Shown here piece by piece: positions 56,545 to 64,000 of a DNA stretch of 64,000 bases (its first letter is position 1; every line of letters begins with the position of its first letter). The notes beneath the pieces were generated by a model. The model ran no database searches. It was not told where the DNA came from and saw only the letters and a list, made by a program, of their open reading frames with translations. This DNA is from Catenulispora sp. GP43 (GTDB lineage: Bacteria > Actinomycetota > Actinomycetes > Streptomycetales > Catenulisporaceae): contig NZ_JBGCCT010000035.1 in assembly GCF_041260665.1 (NCBI RefSeq), positions 1 to 64,000 on the forward strand, written 5' to 3'. A program made the translations under genes and the position numbers.

Positions 56545-57600
56545 TCATCCCGCCGCCGATACCGGAACCGGCCCCGTACTCCCCCGCACGATCAGCTCCG
56601 TCGCCAACTCCAGATGTAGCGCGTCCAGCGCCTGCCGCTCCATCAGCCGCACCAGCATCGTCACCGCGATGCGCCCCATCTCGTCCAGGGACTGGCGGAC
56701 GGTGGTCAGCATCGGGGCGGTGGCGCGGCCGATCTCGCTGTCGTCGAACCCTGTCACCGACAGGTCCGTCGGCACTGTCAGGCTCCGGGCGGCCGCGGCC
56801 TGGTAGACGCCGACGGCGACTTTGTCGTTGAAGCAGGCGATCGCGGTGGGGCGGTCCGGGAGGTCCAGGAGTTCGCCGCCGGCGCGCAGGCCGGTGTGGA
56901 TCGCGGGTTCGCCGTGGCGCAGCAGGTCGGGGTCGCCGAGCAGGCCCGCTTCGGACAGGGCCGCCAGGTGGCCGGCGATGCGGTCGGAGCCGGAGAGCCA
57001 GTCCTCGAAGCCGGAGATCACGCCGATGCGGCGGTGGCCGAGGTCCAGCAGGTGGCCGGTGACGGCTCTGGCTCCCGCGGTGTGGGCCGAGGCGATCGAG
57101 ACCACGCCGCGCGGGACGGGGGTGCGGGGGTCCACGACGACCAGGGGGTAGCGGCGTGCCTGGAGGAAGCGCAGATCCTCGGCGGGCTCCGGCGGCAGGA
57201 TCAGGATCGCGCCGGAGGTCGTGCGGGAGGTGGACAGGGCGCGGACAACCGGGACGTCCACTCGGGAATCGCCGACGTCGAGCAGGACCTGGCGGCCGGC
57301 GGCGACCAGGGCCTCGGCGACGGCCGTCACCAGGGCGCCGAAATAGTCGCTGAGCTTGTACGGGCAGCGCACCAGAACCGGCAGTTCGGTCTTGGGCAGC
57401 CGGGGGCGGGGCGCCGGCGCCCGGCCGCCCAGGTCCTCGATCGCCTCCTGCACGCGGCGGCGCGTGTCCTCGGAGACCTGGCCCTGGGCGTTGATGACGC
57501 GGGACACGGTCGCGATCGACAGACCGGTCTCGGCGGCGATCGCGCGCACGGTGGTCCGTTCGCTCGTCGAGGGCCGTCCCGAAACATCATCTTGTTTCAC
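56545..57600 (-). CDS. LacI-family transcriptional regulator
   Basis: A 351-residue regulator. HTH near residues 18-40 (TTVRAIAAETGLSIATVSRV), hinge RRRVQEAIEDLG, then a full sugar-sensing domain with GHLLDLGHRRIGVISG and LSVTGFDDSEIGRATAP. The GTG at 57600 is taken as start because TATCCT (57612-57607) lies 6 nt upstream, giving a leaderless message. It is divergent from the chitinase-like operon (182-bp gap) and probably controls it. Confidence 0.88.
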   Translation of the reverse strand: MKQDDVSGRPSTSERTTVRAIAAETGLSIATVSRVINAQGQVSEDTRRRVQEAIEDLGGRAPAPRPRLPKTELPVLVRCPYKLSDYFGALVTAVAEALVAAGRQVLLDVGDSRVDVPVVRALSTSRTTSGAILILPPEPAEDLRFLQARRYPLVVVDPRTPVPRGVVSIASAHTAGARAVTGHLLDLGHRRIGVISGFEDWLSGSDRIAGHLAALSEAGLLGDPDLLRHGEPAIHTGLRAGGELLDLPDRPTAIACFNDKVAVGVYQAAAARSLTVPTDLSVTGFDDSEIGRATAPMLTTVRQSLDEMGRIAVTMLVRLMERQALDALHLELATELIVRGSTGPVPVSAAG

Positions 57601-57606
57601 CGGGGC

Positions 57607-57612
57607 AGGATA
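57607..57612 (-). promoter_or_regulatory. -10 box TATCCT for the leaderless LacI gene
   Basis: TATCCT on the reverse strand is 6 nt from the GTG at 57600, and no Shine-Dalgarno sequence lies between them. Confidence 0.4.
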
Positions 57613-57699
57613 GCGCGCGCCGCTCGGCAAAGCCCTGGTAAACCGTCTTTATTCGCGTCTTGACGAAAGTGGTGCGCGGTGCTTCACTCCTCATCGGCC

Positions 57700-57725
57700 A
57701 ACAGTGTTACGGAACTGTTTCTGTA
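57700..57725. promoter_or_regulatory. Overlapping inverted repeats upstream of the chitinase operon
   Basis: AACAGTGTTACGGAACTGTT contains AACAGT facing ACTGTT, and GTTAC (57706-57710) faces GTAAC about 12 bp later. This A/T-containing patch in a GC-rich gap is a likely operator for the divergent LacI regulator. Confidence 0.4.
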
Positions 57726-57782
57726 ACAACTCGGGTCGGTTCAGCTGCATGCCATCTCCACCCCCCACAAAGGAGCAGCACA

Positions 57783-59150
57783 GTGATCCCACCTCTCAAC
57801 CGGCTCAGACCCCTTCGCACCTCCCTGGCAGGGGCCTGCGTCCTGGGCTTCGTGGCCACCGCCGCGATCAGCACCACCGCGCACGCCGCGACGGTCCGCC
57901 CCGCCGCCATCCCCGCTCACTACGCCGCTCCCTACCTGGAGCTCAGCGACGGTTCGGCAGGCGACATGGCCGCCGACATGAGCGCCTCGGGCGACGCCCG
58001 CTACACGCTGGCGTTCCTGATCCCGCAGTCCGGCTGCACGCCGATGTGGGAGGCCGGCAACTACTCCGTCGGCTCGTTCACCTCGCAGATCAACGCGCTG
58101 AAGGCGGCCGGCGGCGACGTCATCATCTCCTTCGGCGGCGCGCAGGGCGGCGAGTTGGCACAGACCTGCACCAACGTGTCGTCGCTGACCGCGGCGTACA
58201 AGAACATCGTCGACACCTACGGCGTCACCCGGCTCGACTTCGACATCGAGGGCGGGGTCCTGAGCGACACCGGCGCGACGACCCGCCGGGACCAGGCGCT
58301 GGCCGCGCTCCAGCAGGAGGAGCCCGGAGTCCAGATCGACTTCACCCTGGCCGTGGACCCCACCGGCCTGCCGGGCGACCAGATCAACCTGCTGCAGGAT
58401 GCCAAGAACCAGGGCGTGAACGTCAACGTCGTCAACCTGATGACCATGGACTACTACGACGGCCAGCCGGTCATCAACGACGCCCTGTCCTCCGCGCAGG
58501 CCGCCGCCGGCCAGATCGCGAGCCTGTACGGCATCTCGACGTCCGCGGCCTACGGCAAGGAGGGCCTGACCCCGATCGCCGGCAAGAACGACGACGGCGC
58601 GATGTTCTCCCAGTCCGACGCGCAGACCCTGGAGACCTTCGCGGCGAACAACGGCGTCGCAGAGCTCTCCTTCTGGGAGGTCGACAGCTACGACAAGGCG
58701 ACCGGCTACGCGTACTCCCGGATCTTCAACGCCATCACCGGGAACAGCGGCGGCAATCCCCCACCGCCCACCGGGACCGGCCAGATCACCGGCTACCAGG
58801 GCCTGTGCCTGGACGACCGCTCGGCCTCGACGGCCAACTTCAACCCGATCCAGGTCTACACCTGCAACGGCACCACCGCGCAGCAGTGGACGGTGACCTC
58901 GGGCAACACCCTCCAGGTCCTCGGCAAGTGCCTCGACGTGAACGCCGCGGGCACCGCCAACGGCACCACGGTCGACCTCTACGACTGCAACGGCACCGCC
59001 GCTCAGGTCTGGGTCCCGCAGTCCAACGGCGAACTGCTGAACCCGAACTCCGGCAAGTGCCTGGACGACACCGGCTTCGGCGGCTCCGGCACGCAGGTGC
59101 AGATCTGGAGCTGCGCCGCCTCGTCGAACCAGAAGTGGAACCTGCCTTGA
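57783..59150 (+). CDS. Secreted GH18 chitinase-like protein with ricin-B lectin domain
   Basis: A 455-residue secreted protein. A signal peptide (about 1-36: RLRPLRTSLAGACVLGFVA, cut after AHA) leads to a GH18 barrel with DVIISFGGAQ and the catalytic motif LDFDIEGG (about 152-158), NLMTMDYYDG and AELSFWEVDS. After the linker GGNPPPPTGTG, a ricin-B/CBM13 domain (about 334-455) carries QW-type repeats (GLCLDDRSAS, QVYTCNGTTAQQWTV, GKCLDVNAAG, KWNLP). It probably degrades chitin or a related polymer. AAAGGAG precedes the GTG start. Confidence 0.88.
   Translation: MIPPLNRLRPLRTSLAGACVLGFVATAAISTTAHAATVRPAAIPAHYAAPYLELSDGSAGDMAADMSASGDARYTLAFLIPQSGCTPMWEAGNYSVGSFTSQINALKAAGGDVIISFGGAQGGELAQTCTNVSSLTAAYKNIVDTYGVTRLDFDIEGGVLSDTGATTRRDQALAALQQEEPGVQIDFTLAVDPTGLPGDQINLLQDAKNQGVNVNVVNLMTMDYYDGQPVINDALSSAQAAAGQIASLYGISTSAAYGKEGLTPIAGKNDDGAMFSQSDAQTLETFAANNGVAELSFWEVDSYDKATGYAYSRIFNAITGNSGGNPPPPTGTGQITGYQGLCLDDRSASTANFNPIQVYTCNGTTAQQWTVTSGNTLQVLGKCLDVNAAGTANGTTVDLYDCNGTAAQVWVPQSNGELLNPNSGKCLDDTGFGGSGTQVQIWSCAASSNQKWNLP
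58782..59147 (+). repeat. Ricin-B coding repeat, copy 1
   Basis: About 365 bp nearly identical in DNA to 59275-59638 in the next gene. Confidence 0.85.
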
Positions 59151-61336
59151 GAAAACGTACACTCACCGCCGGATTCGGCGCGCTCGTCCTGACCGCGGGC
59201 CTGGTGGCCTTCGGCCAGATGGCAATGGCGACGACGACGGCGCCCAAGGCGACCGCCGCGGACCCGGTCGGCCCGATCACCGGTTATCAGGGCCTGTGTC
59301 TGGACGACCGCTCGGCCTCGTCGGCGAACTTCAACCCGATCCAGGTCTACACCTGCAACGGCAGCAACGCGCAGAGCTGGACCGTGGACAGCGCCACGAA
59401 CACGCTCCAGGTCCTCGGCAAGTGCCTCGACGTGAACGCGGCGGGCACGGCCAACGGCACGACCGTCGACCTCTACGACTGTAACGGGACCAGCGCTCAG
59501 GTCTGGGTCCCGCAGTCCAACGGCGAACTCCTGAACCCGAACTCCGGCAAGTGCCTGGACGACACCGGCTTCGGCGGCTCCGGCACCCAGGCGCAGATCT
59601 GGAGCTGCGCCGACTCGTCGAACCAGCAGTGGGCACTCCCGACCGGCGGAGGTGGAGGCGGAGGCGGCATCCCGCACCCGGACTTCGGGCCGAACGTCAC
59701 CATCTTCGACCCGTCGATGCCGTCCTCGACCATCCAGGCCGACATCAACAACGTCTACAACGCTCAGGTCAACAACGAGTTCGGCACGCAGCGCAACGCT
59801 TTGCTGTTCGCGCCGGGTTCGTACAACGTCGATGTCCCGGTCGGCTACAACACCGAGGTCGCCGGGCTCGGACTGTCCCCGGACCAGGTGAACATCACCG
59901 GCGGCACGGTGCACGTGTTCGGCCACACCGCCGACGGCAACGCCACCCAGAACTTCTGGCGCGACGCCGAGAACATGGAAGTCAGTCCGCCGTCCGGCAG
60001 CACGATGTGGGCGGTCTCCCAGGCCGACCCGTTCCGCCGCATGGACGTCAACGGCGGCATGCTGCTGTACGACAACGTCCACGGCAGCGGCGGCAACTGG
60101 TCCAGCGGCGGCTACGTCGGCGACTCGCGGATCAGCGGGCAGATCAACTCCGGCACCCAGCAGCAGTTCCTGACCCAGGACACCGCGATGAACGGCGGCT
60201 GGACGGGCTCGAACTGGAACATGGTCTTCGTCGGCGACACCAACGCCCCGTCGACCTCGTTCCCGAACCCGCCGTACACCACGGTCGCGCAGTCGCCGAC
60301 GAACCGCGAGAAGCCGTTCATCTACGTCGACTCCAGCGGCACCTGGCAGGTGTTCGTCCCCGCGCTCCGGACGAACGCCCAGGGCCCGGACTGGACCTCC
60401 GGCACGCCGGCCGGCACCTCCATCCCGGTCAGCCAGTTCTACATCGTCAAGCCGGGCGACACCTCCGCCACCATCAATGCCGCGCTGTCGGCGGGCAAGA
60501 GCCTGATCGTGACGCCGGGCGTCTACCACCTGGCCTCGGCGCTGAACATCACGGCGCCGAACACGGTGGTACTGGGCCTGGGCATGGCGACGCTGGTCCC
60601 GGACAACGGGAACGCCGCGATCACCACCGCCGACGTGGACGGCATCGACATCGCCGGCCTGCTGATCAGCGCCAACTCCACCAACTCCGCGGTCCTGATG
60701 CAGATCGGCCCCAGCGGTTCGTCGGCGAGCCACGCGGCCGATCCGACCGAGCTGCAGGACGTCTTCTTCCGCATCGGCGGCGACCAGGCCGCACAGGCCT
60801 CGCAGGCGTTGGTGGTGAACAGCAACAACGTGATCGGCGACGACCTGTGGATCTGGCGCGCCGACCACACCAACGGCGTCGGGTGGAACGTCAATCCGGC
60901 GAACAACGGGCTCGTGGTCTACGGGAACAACGTGACCATGTACGGGCTCGCGGTCGAGCACTTCGAGCAGTATCAGACCGAGTGGTTCGGCAACGGCGGG
61001 CGGACGTACTTCTACCAGAGCGAATGTCCGTATGACGTGCCCGACCAGGGCAGTTGGGTGCCGCCGAACGGGGACACGGGGTACGCCTCGTACCTGGTCG
61101 GACCTTCGGTCACCTCGCATCAGGCGTGGGGGCTGGGGATCTACGCGTACTTCCGCGACAACCCCTCGGTGGTGCTCGACCACGCGATCGAGACGCCGAA
61201 CACCTCCGGCGTCGCGTTCCACGACATGGTCACCACCGTGCTCGGCGGCGACGGGACGATCAACCACCAGGTCAACGAGACCGGCGGGCAGGTCACACCG
61301 AGCCACAATGTCAGCTATCTGACGAACTACCCGTAA
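59147..61336 (+). CDS. Secreted ricin-B lectin plus right-handed beta-helix protein
   Basis: A 729-residue protein read from a TTG whose codon overlaps the chitinase stop (TTGA), so the two are translationally coupled. A signal peptide (RKRTLTAGFGALVLTAGLVA) is followed by a ricin-B domain (about 43-164), a Gly linker and a large beta-helix-like region rich in Asn/Gly turns (NITGGTVHVFGHTADGNATQ, PNTVVLGLGMATLVPDNGN, NNGLVVYGNNVTMYGLAVEH). Relatives are labelled coagulation factor 5/8 type or adenylyl cyclase without evidence. Context and fold suggest a polysaccharide lyase or glucanase acting with the chitinase. Confidence 0.75.
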   Translation: MRKRTLTAGFGALVLTAGLVAFGQMAMATTTAPKATAADPVGPITGYQGLCLDDRSASSANFNPIQVYTCNGSNAQSWTVDSATNTLQVLGKCLDVNAAGTANGTTVDLYDCNGTSAQVWVPQSNGELLNPNSGKCLDDTGFGGSGTQAQIWSCADSSNQQWALPTGGGGGGGGIPHPDFGPNVTIFDPSMPSSTIQADINNVYNAQVNNEFGTQRNALLFAPGSYNVDVPVGYNTEVAGLGLSPDQVNITGGTVHVFGHTADGNATQNFWRDAENMEVSPPSGSTMWAVSQADPFRRMDVNGGMLLYDNVHGSGGNWSSGGYVGDSRISGQINSGTQQQFLTQDTAMNGGWTGSNWNMVFVGDTNAPSTSFPNPPYTTVAQSPTNREKPFIYVDSSGTWQVFVPALRTNAQGPDWTSGTPAGTSIPVSQFYIVKPGDTSATINAALSAGKSLIVTPGVYHLASALNITAPNTVVLGLGMATLVPDNGNAAITTADVDGIDIAGLLISANSTNSAVLMQIGPSGSSASHAADPTELQDVFFRIGGDQAAQASQALVVNSNNVIGDDLWIWRADHTNGVGWNVNPANNGLVVYGNNVTMYGLAVEHFEQYQTEWFGNGGRTYFYQSECPYDVPDQGSWVPPNGDTGYASYLVGPSVTSHQAWGLGIYAYFRDNPSVVLDHAIETPNTSGVAFHDMVTTVLGGDGTINHQVNETGGQVTPSHNVSYLTNYP
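59275..59638 (+). repeat. Ricin-B coding repeat, copy 2
   Basis: Near-identical to 58782-59147, including third codon positions, for example GTCTGGGTCCCGCAGTCCAA in both. Confidence 0.85.
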
Positions 61337-61354
61337 ACATCCCCTGTTGGAAAG

Positions 61355-61382
61355 GCCGACCGCGATCCCGCGGTCGGCTTTT
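61355..61382. terminator. Bidirectional terminator between convergent genes
   Basis: GCCGACCGCG (61355-61364) and CGCGGTCGGC (61369-61378) with TTTT after it and AAA before it. Confidence 0.85.
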
Positions 61383-61385
61383 CCG

Positions 61386-62300
61386 CTATCGGGCCGCGTA
61401 TCCGCCGTCCACGAGGTGGTAGCTGCCGGTGATGAACGACGCCCGGTCCGACAGCAGGAACGCGACCAGGTCGGCGACCTCCTCGGCCCGTCCCAGCCGC
61501 CCCATCGGATGCAGGGACACCAGGAGTTCGCGCGCGGCGGCGTCCGCGCCGGACAGCAGCGGAGTCTCGATGAAACCGGGGCCGACCGCGTTCACCCGAA
61601 TGCCATGCGCGGCGTACTCCAGGGCCGCGGTCTTGGTCAGACCGACCACGCCGTGCTTCGCCGCGCTGTAGGCGGGGGCGCCGGCGAACCCGTTGGTACC
61701 GAGGATGGAGGCCATGTTGACGATGCTGCCGCCGCCCGCGGCGAGCATCGCGGGGATCTCGTAGCGCAGGGAGTAGAAGACGCCGTCGAGGTTGGTGGCG
61801 ATGACGCGGCGCCAGTCCTCGACCGGATAGTCGCCGGTGGGGGCGGCGGACCCGGCGATGCCCGCGTTGTTGACGGCCAGCCGCAGCGGCCCCAGCCCCG
61901 CGACGGCCGCGGCCACCGCGGCCTCCACCGAGGCCGGATCGGTCACGTCCAGGCGCACGGCCAACGCCGGGACGCCGGTCTCGGCCAGCTCGGTCGCCGC
62001 GCGCTCGGCGCCGTCGAGGTCGTGGTCGGCCAGCGCGACCGCAGCGCCGCCGGCCGCCAGCCGCCGCGCCGTCGCCAGCCCGATGCCCGAGGCCGCGCCG
62101 GTGACGAACGCGGTCAGGTCGGCGAACTCGGCGACCGCCGGATCGAAGTCGAGCGCCTCCATCGCGGTCGCGGTGCCCTCGCCGGGGGCGGTGGGCTCGC
62201 CGGTGCCGTCGACGGCGTCGGCGCCGGGGGCGGAGCCTGGGCCGGGGTCGGTGTCCGGCACGATGGTCGGCGCCTCGGTGCTGGCCAGATCGCGGTCCAT
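61386..62300 (-). CDS. SDR-family oxidoreductase
   Basis: A 304-residue short-chain dehydrogenase. A low-complexity Asp/Glu/Pro/Gly-rich N-terminal extension (1-50) precedes the Rossmann fold: TGAASGIGLA for cofactor binding, a D at DHDLDG that suggests NAD preference, VNNAGIAG, the Ser in NMASILG and the YSAAKHG catalytic Tyr/Lys. The C-terminal FITGSYHLVDGGYAAR is typical. The start at 62300 is uncertain; a later ATG before EALDFDP would remove most of the extension. Substrate unknown. Confidence 0.85.
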   Translation of the reverse strand: MDRDLASTEAPTIVPDTDPGPGSAPGADAVDGTGEPTAPGEGTATAMEALDFDPAVAEFADLTAFVTGAASGIGLATARRLAAGGAAVALADHDLDGAERAATELAETGVPALAVRLDVTDPASVEAAVAAAVAGLGPLRLAVNNAGIAGSAAPTGDYPVEDWRRVIATNLDGVFYSLRYEIPAMLAAGGGSIVNMASILGTNGFAGAPAYSAAKHGVVGLTKTAALEYAAHGIRVNAVGPGFIETPLLSGADAAARELLVSLHPMGRLGRAEEVADLVAFLLSDRASFITGSYHLVDGGYAAR

Positions 62301-62436
62301 GATCCGATGCTGCGGGGCGGGGGGCTTGGCGGCAACAGGAGGGGCGGGGAGGCGGGCGCTCGGGCAGGCCGCGGCGAGCGGGCAGGCGGGCGGCGGCGAG
62401 CGGGCAGCCGCCCGCACCAGCACACCGCGAACAGCA

Positions 62437-62474
62437 GCGGGCCGGCCGGCGGGAAACCACACCGGCCGGCCCGC
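62437..62474. terminator. 13-bp GC stem-loop between the cyclophilin and SDR genes
   Basis: GCGGGCCGGCCGG pairs with CCGGCCGGCCCGC across a 12-nt loop, just after the cyclophilin stop; no T tract. Confidence 0.55.
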
Positions 62475-62493
62475 TCGAGCCGTCTCCCGGGCA

Positions 62494-63258
62494 CTACCGC
62501 CCGGCGCGGATCCCCACGTGGTGGAACAGCACGTAGTCGTTCGGGTAGCCGTCGCCGGGACCGTTCTGGTCGTCCTCGCCGGCCGCGGCGATCTTCTGGA
62601 GCACGTCCATGCCCTTGGTCACGACGCCGAAGGGCGTGTAGTCGGGCTGGAGCTTGGTGTCCTTCCAGGTGAAGAAGAACTGGCTGCCGTTGGTGTTCGG
62701 GCCGGCGTTGGCCATCGCCACGGTGCCGGCCGGGTAGGTGGCGCCGGTCAGGTTCTCGTCGTTGAACGAGTAGCCGGGGCCGCCGCTGCCGGTGCCGGTC
62801 GGGTCGCCGCACTGCAGCACCCACAGGCGCTGGGTGGTGAGCCGGTGGCAGTGGGTGCCGTCGTAGTAATCGTGGTCGATCAGGAAGCGGAACGAGTAGG
62901 TGGTGCAGGGCGCGGCCGATGTCAGAGCCTTGACGGTGATGTCGCCCTGGCTGGTGTGGAAGACCACCGAGTACGGCTGCGCCGCCTTGGCGGCGTTGAA
63001 CTGCGGGATGCCCTTGAAATTGTCGGCGGGCACGGACGGGACGAAGCCGCAGGGGTCGGCGGCGGTCGTGGTGGCGGCGTGCGCGGCGGCCGGGGCCGGC
63101 GCGGCGTCGCCGGCGACGACCGTCGCGTGGCCGGGGCGCACCGGGGCGGCGCCGCCGGAGGCTCCGGCGCCCGACGCGGCGACAACGCTGACGCCGAGCA
63201 GCAGGGCCGCCGCCGCGACGAAGCGGCCGGACCGGCTGGTGAGGCGGGGTTTCCGCAT
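62494..63258 (-). CDS. Secreted cyclophilin-type peptidyl-prolyl isomerase
   Basis: A 254-residue exported cyclophilin. The signal peptide (RSGRFVAAAALLLGVSVVAA) ends near an alanine-rich stretch with no clear lipobox, then an Ala/Pro linker. The domain (about 80-250) shows QGDITVKAL, FRFLIDHDYYDGTHCHRLT, PAGTVAMANAGPNTNGSQFFFTW and YTPFGVVTKGMDVLQKI. The usual FHR motif is CHR here. It likely assists folding of exported proteins. Confidence 0.9.
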   Translation of the reverse strand: MRKPRLTSRSGRFVAAAALLLGVSVVAASGAGASGGAAPVRPGHATVVAGDAAPAPAAAHAATTTAADPCGFVPSVPADNFKGIPQFNAAKAAQPYSVVFHTSQGDITVKALTSAAPCTTYSFRFLIDHDYYDGTHCHRLTTQRLWVLQCGDPTGTGSGGPGYSFNDENLTGATYPAGTVAMANAGPNTNGSQFFFTWKDTKLQPDYTPFGVVTKGMDVLQKIAAAGEDDQNGPGDGYPNDYVLFHHVGIRAGR

Positions 63259-63411
63259 GTTTCAGCTCCCTGAGAGGTGGGCCAGGACGCTTGGAGCCTT
63301 TCCCAGGCGTGCCTCGGCTGTAAACCCCTGATGAGCTTTGCGGACCGGCGAATGCCGACCAATCGGGTCGAAACTATCTTCGAGCTCTTACTCGGAGCCC
63401 GCGGCCAGCCG

Positions 63412-64000
63412 CTAGCCCTCGAGCACCGGGAGGTCGGCGACCACCGTGCACGATCCGGGGGCGATCTCGGTGAAGCCCGCGTCGCGCACCAGCGGCCGTC
63501 CGGAGTCGGCGAGCGCCGGCCACGCATCCTTCGGCGCGACCCGAACAGCGAGCGGGAAGCCCGCGTCGGCCCACTCCTTGCGCTGGGCGTCGGTCAGCCG
63601 CCACCACGCGATCTGCGCGGCGTGCCCGACCTGGGCCATCGCCTTGCCGGCGGTCATCTCCAGCTCCGGGTTGAGCCACAGCACCGGCTGCGAACCGGGC
63701 TCGACCGGCGCCGGCGGTTCGGGGTCTTCGAGGTCCGTGCCGGAGACCTGCAGGCGCGCCAGGTCTTTGGGCCAGGCGTCGAGCGGGACCGGCGGGTAGA
63801 CGCGGACCTGCGCCGGGTCGGTCTCGGCGGTGCCGGTGACGGTGATGCCGGGCAGCGCCTCGGCGCGCGTCCATTCGGCCCCGCGGGCCCGGCGCACGAC
63901 CTTGCGGATGCGGCCGTCGGTCCAGGCGTGGACCAGGGCCGTCCACTCGCCGTCGGGCTCGGTGGAGCGCGGGTCGGCCAGGAAGGTCAGGACGGCACGG
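63412..64000 (-). CDS. PTH2-type peptidyl-tRNA hydrolase, 5' end outside the window
   Basis: An open frame from the window edge to 63412, at least 196 residues. The C-terminal 110 residues match the Pth2 fold: EMTAGKAMAQVGHAAQIAWW contains the conserved GK.aAQ.sHA pattern, followed by a Leu-Thr-Asp helix and SGRPLVRDAGFTEIAPGSCT. The N-terminal part is an extension with LTFLADPRSTEPDGEW. It likely recycles peptidyl-tRNA or is a related deacylase. The start codon cannot be seen. Confidence 0.8.
   Translation of the reverse strand, partial: RAVLTFLADPRSTEPDGEWTALVHAWTDGRIRKVVRRARGAEWTRAEALPGITVTGTAETDPAQVRVYPPVPLDAWPKDLARLQVSGTDLEDPEPPAPVEPGSQPVLWLNPELEMTAGKAMAQVGHAAQIAWWRLTDAQRKEWADAGFPLAVRVAPKDAWPALADSGRPLVRDAGFTEIAPGSCTVVADLPVLEG

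Noticed and set aside
57704-59150. Long forward frame running through the chitinase gene
   Set aside because: It is the +1 shadow of the chitinase; only its part after 59147 is the true beta-helix gene, shown by the signal peptide and ricin-B motifs.

Overview
The window is high-GC DNA (roughly 70% by eye) from a filamentous-type actinobacterium. Supporting signs are the codon bias, frequent GTG starts, many start codons with a TANNNT box only 6-7 nt upstream (leaderless transcripts), a non-GlnRS style gltX beside tRNA-Gln, and an actinomycete integrative and conjugative element (AICE). A Streptomycetales or Catenulispora-like host is my guess, not something the sequence proves. The first ~180 bases are homopolymer-rich and look like a poor contig end.

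Region 1 (324-23287) is ordinary chromosome: a spermidine-synthase-like protein, an acyl-CoA dehydrogenase, a SUKH/leucine-rich protein, kynureninase, prolyl iminopeptidase divergent from a methyltransferase and a bacterial-type PARG protein, a GH1 glucosidase with a divergent TetR, a GH38 alpha-mannosidase with a divergent LacI and a LacI-like operator, a broken MazG-like gene, thioredoxin, a LysR/YeiH pair, an FAH-family enzyme coupled to gltX, then tRNA-Gln(CTG).

Region 2 (23242-46661) is a complete-looking ~23.4 kb AICE inserted in the 3' half of tRNA-Gln, bounded by a 47-bp perfect direct repeat. From left to right it has a coiled-coil protein, a regulator made of three GntR-type winged helices, cargo (GNAT, FAD/NAD(P)-binding protein, HTH-TPR regulator), a run of very small genes separated by eight copies of a conserved ~38-bp hairpin repeat (including a Nudix gene like pSAM2 pif), a DUF2637/Spd-like membrane protein, an FtsK/TraB-type DNA translocase, small zinc-ribbon proteins, a GntR regulator, ssb, an SOS-box-controlled reverse-strand gene, a DUF927 helicase, an array of GGGACCC repeats, a Prim-Pol replication protein, xis and int. 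Replication (Prim-Pol, DUF927, SSB), double-stranded DNA transfer (TraB-like plus Spd-like proteins) and integration (Int/Xis) are all present and appear intact.

Region 3 (46785-56483) is a tRNA-Glu(CTC) hot spot: two intact identical tRNA genes, then a decayed island (IS630-like remnant, a 2OG-Fe(II) oxygenase, an Xis-like three-gene reverse operon) ending in two fragments that match the 3' end of tRNA-Glu, each followed by its own terminator.

Region 4 (56545-64000) returns to chromosome: a LacI regulator divergent from a translationally coupled pair of secreted polysaccharide-active proteins (GH18 chitinase-like plus ricin-B, then ricin-B plus beta-helix), an SDR dehydrogenase, a secreted cyclophilin and a PTH2-type peptidyl-tRNA hydrolase cut by the window edge.

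The most unusual material is in the AICE: the cassette-like hairpin-repeat array at 30276-33695, the LexA-type box at 41167-41184, the GGGACCC array at 43363-43581, and the triple winged-helix regulator at 23944-24585.
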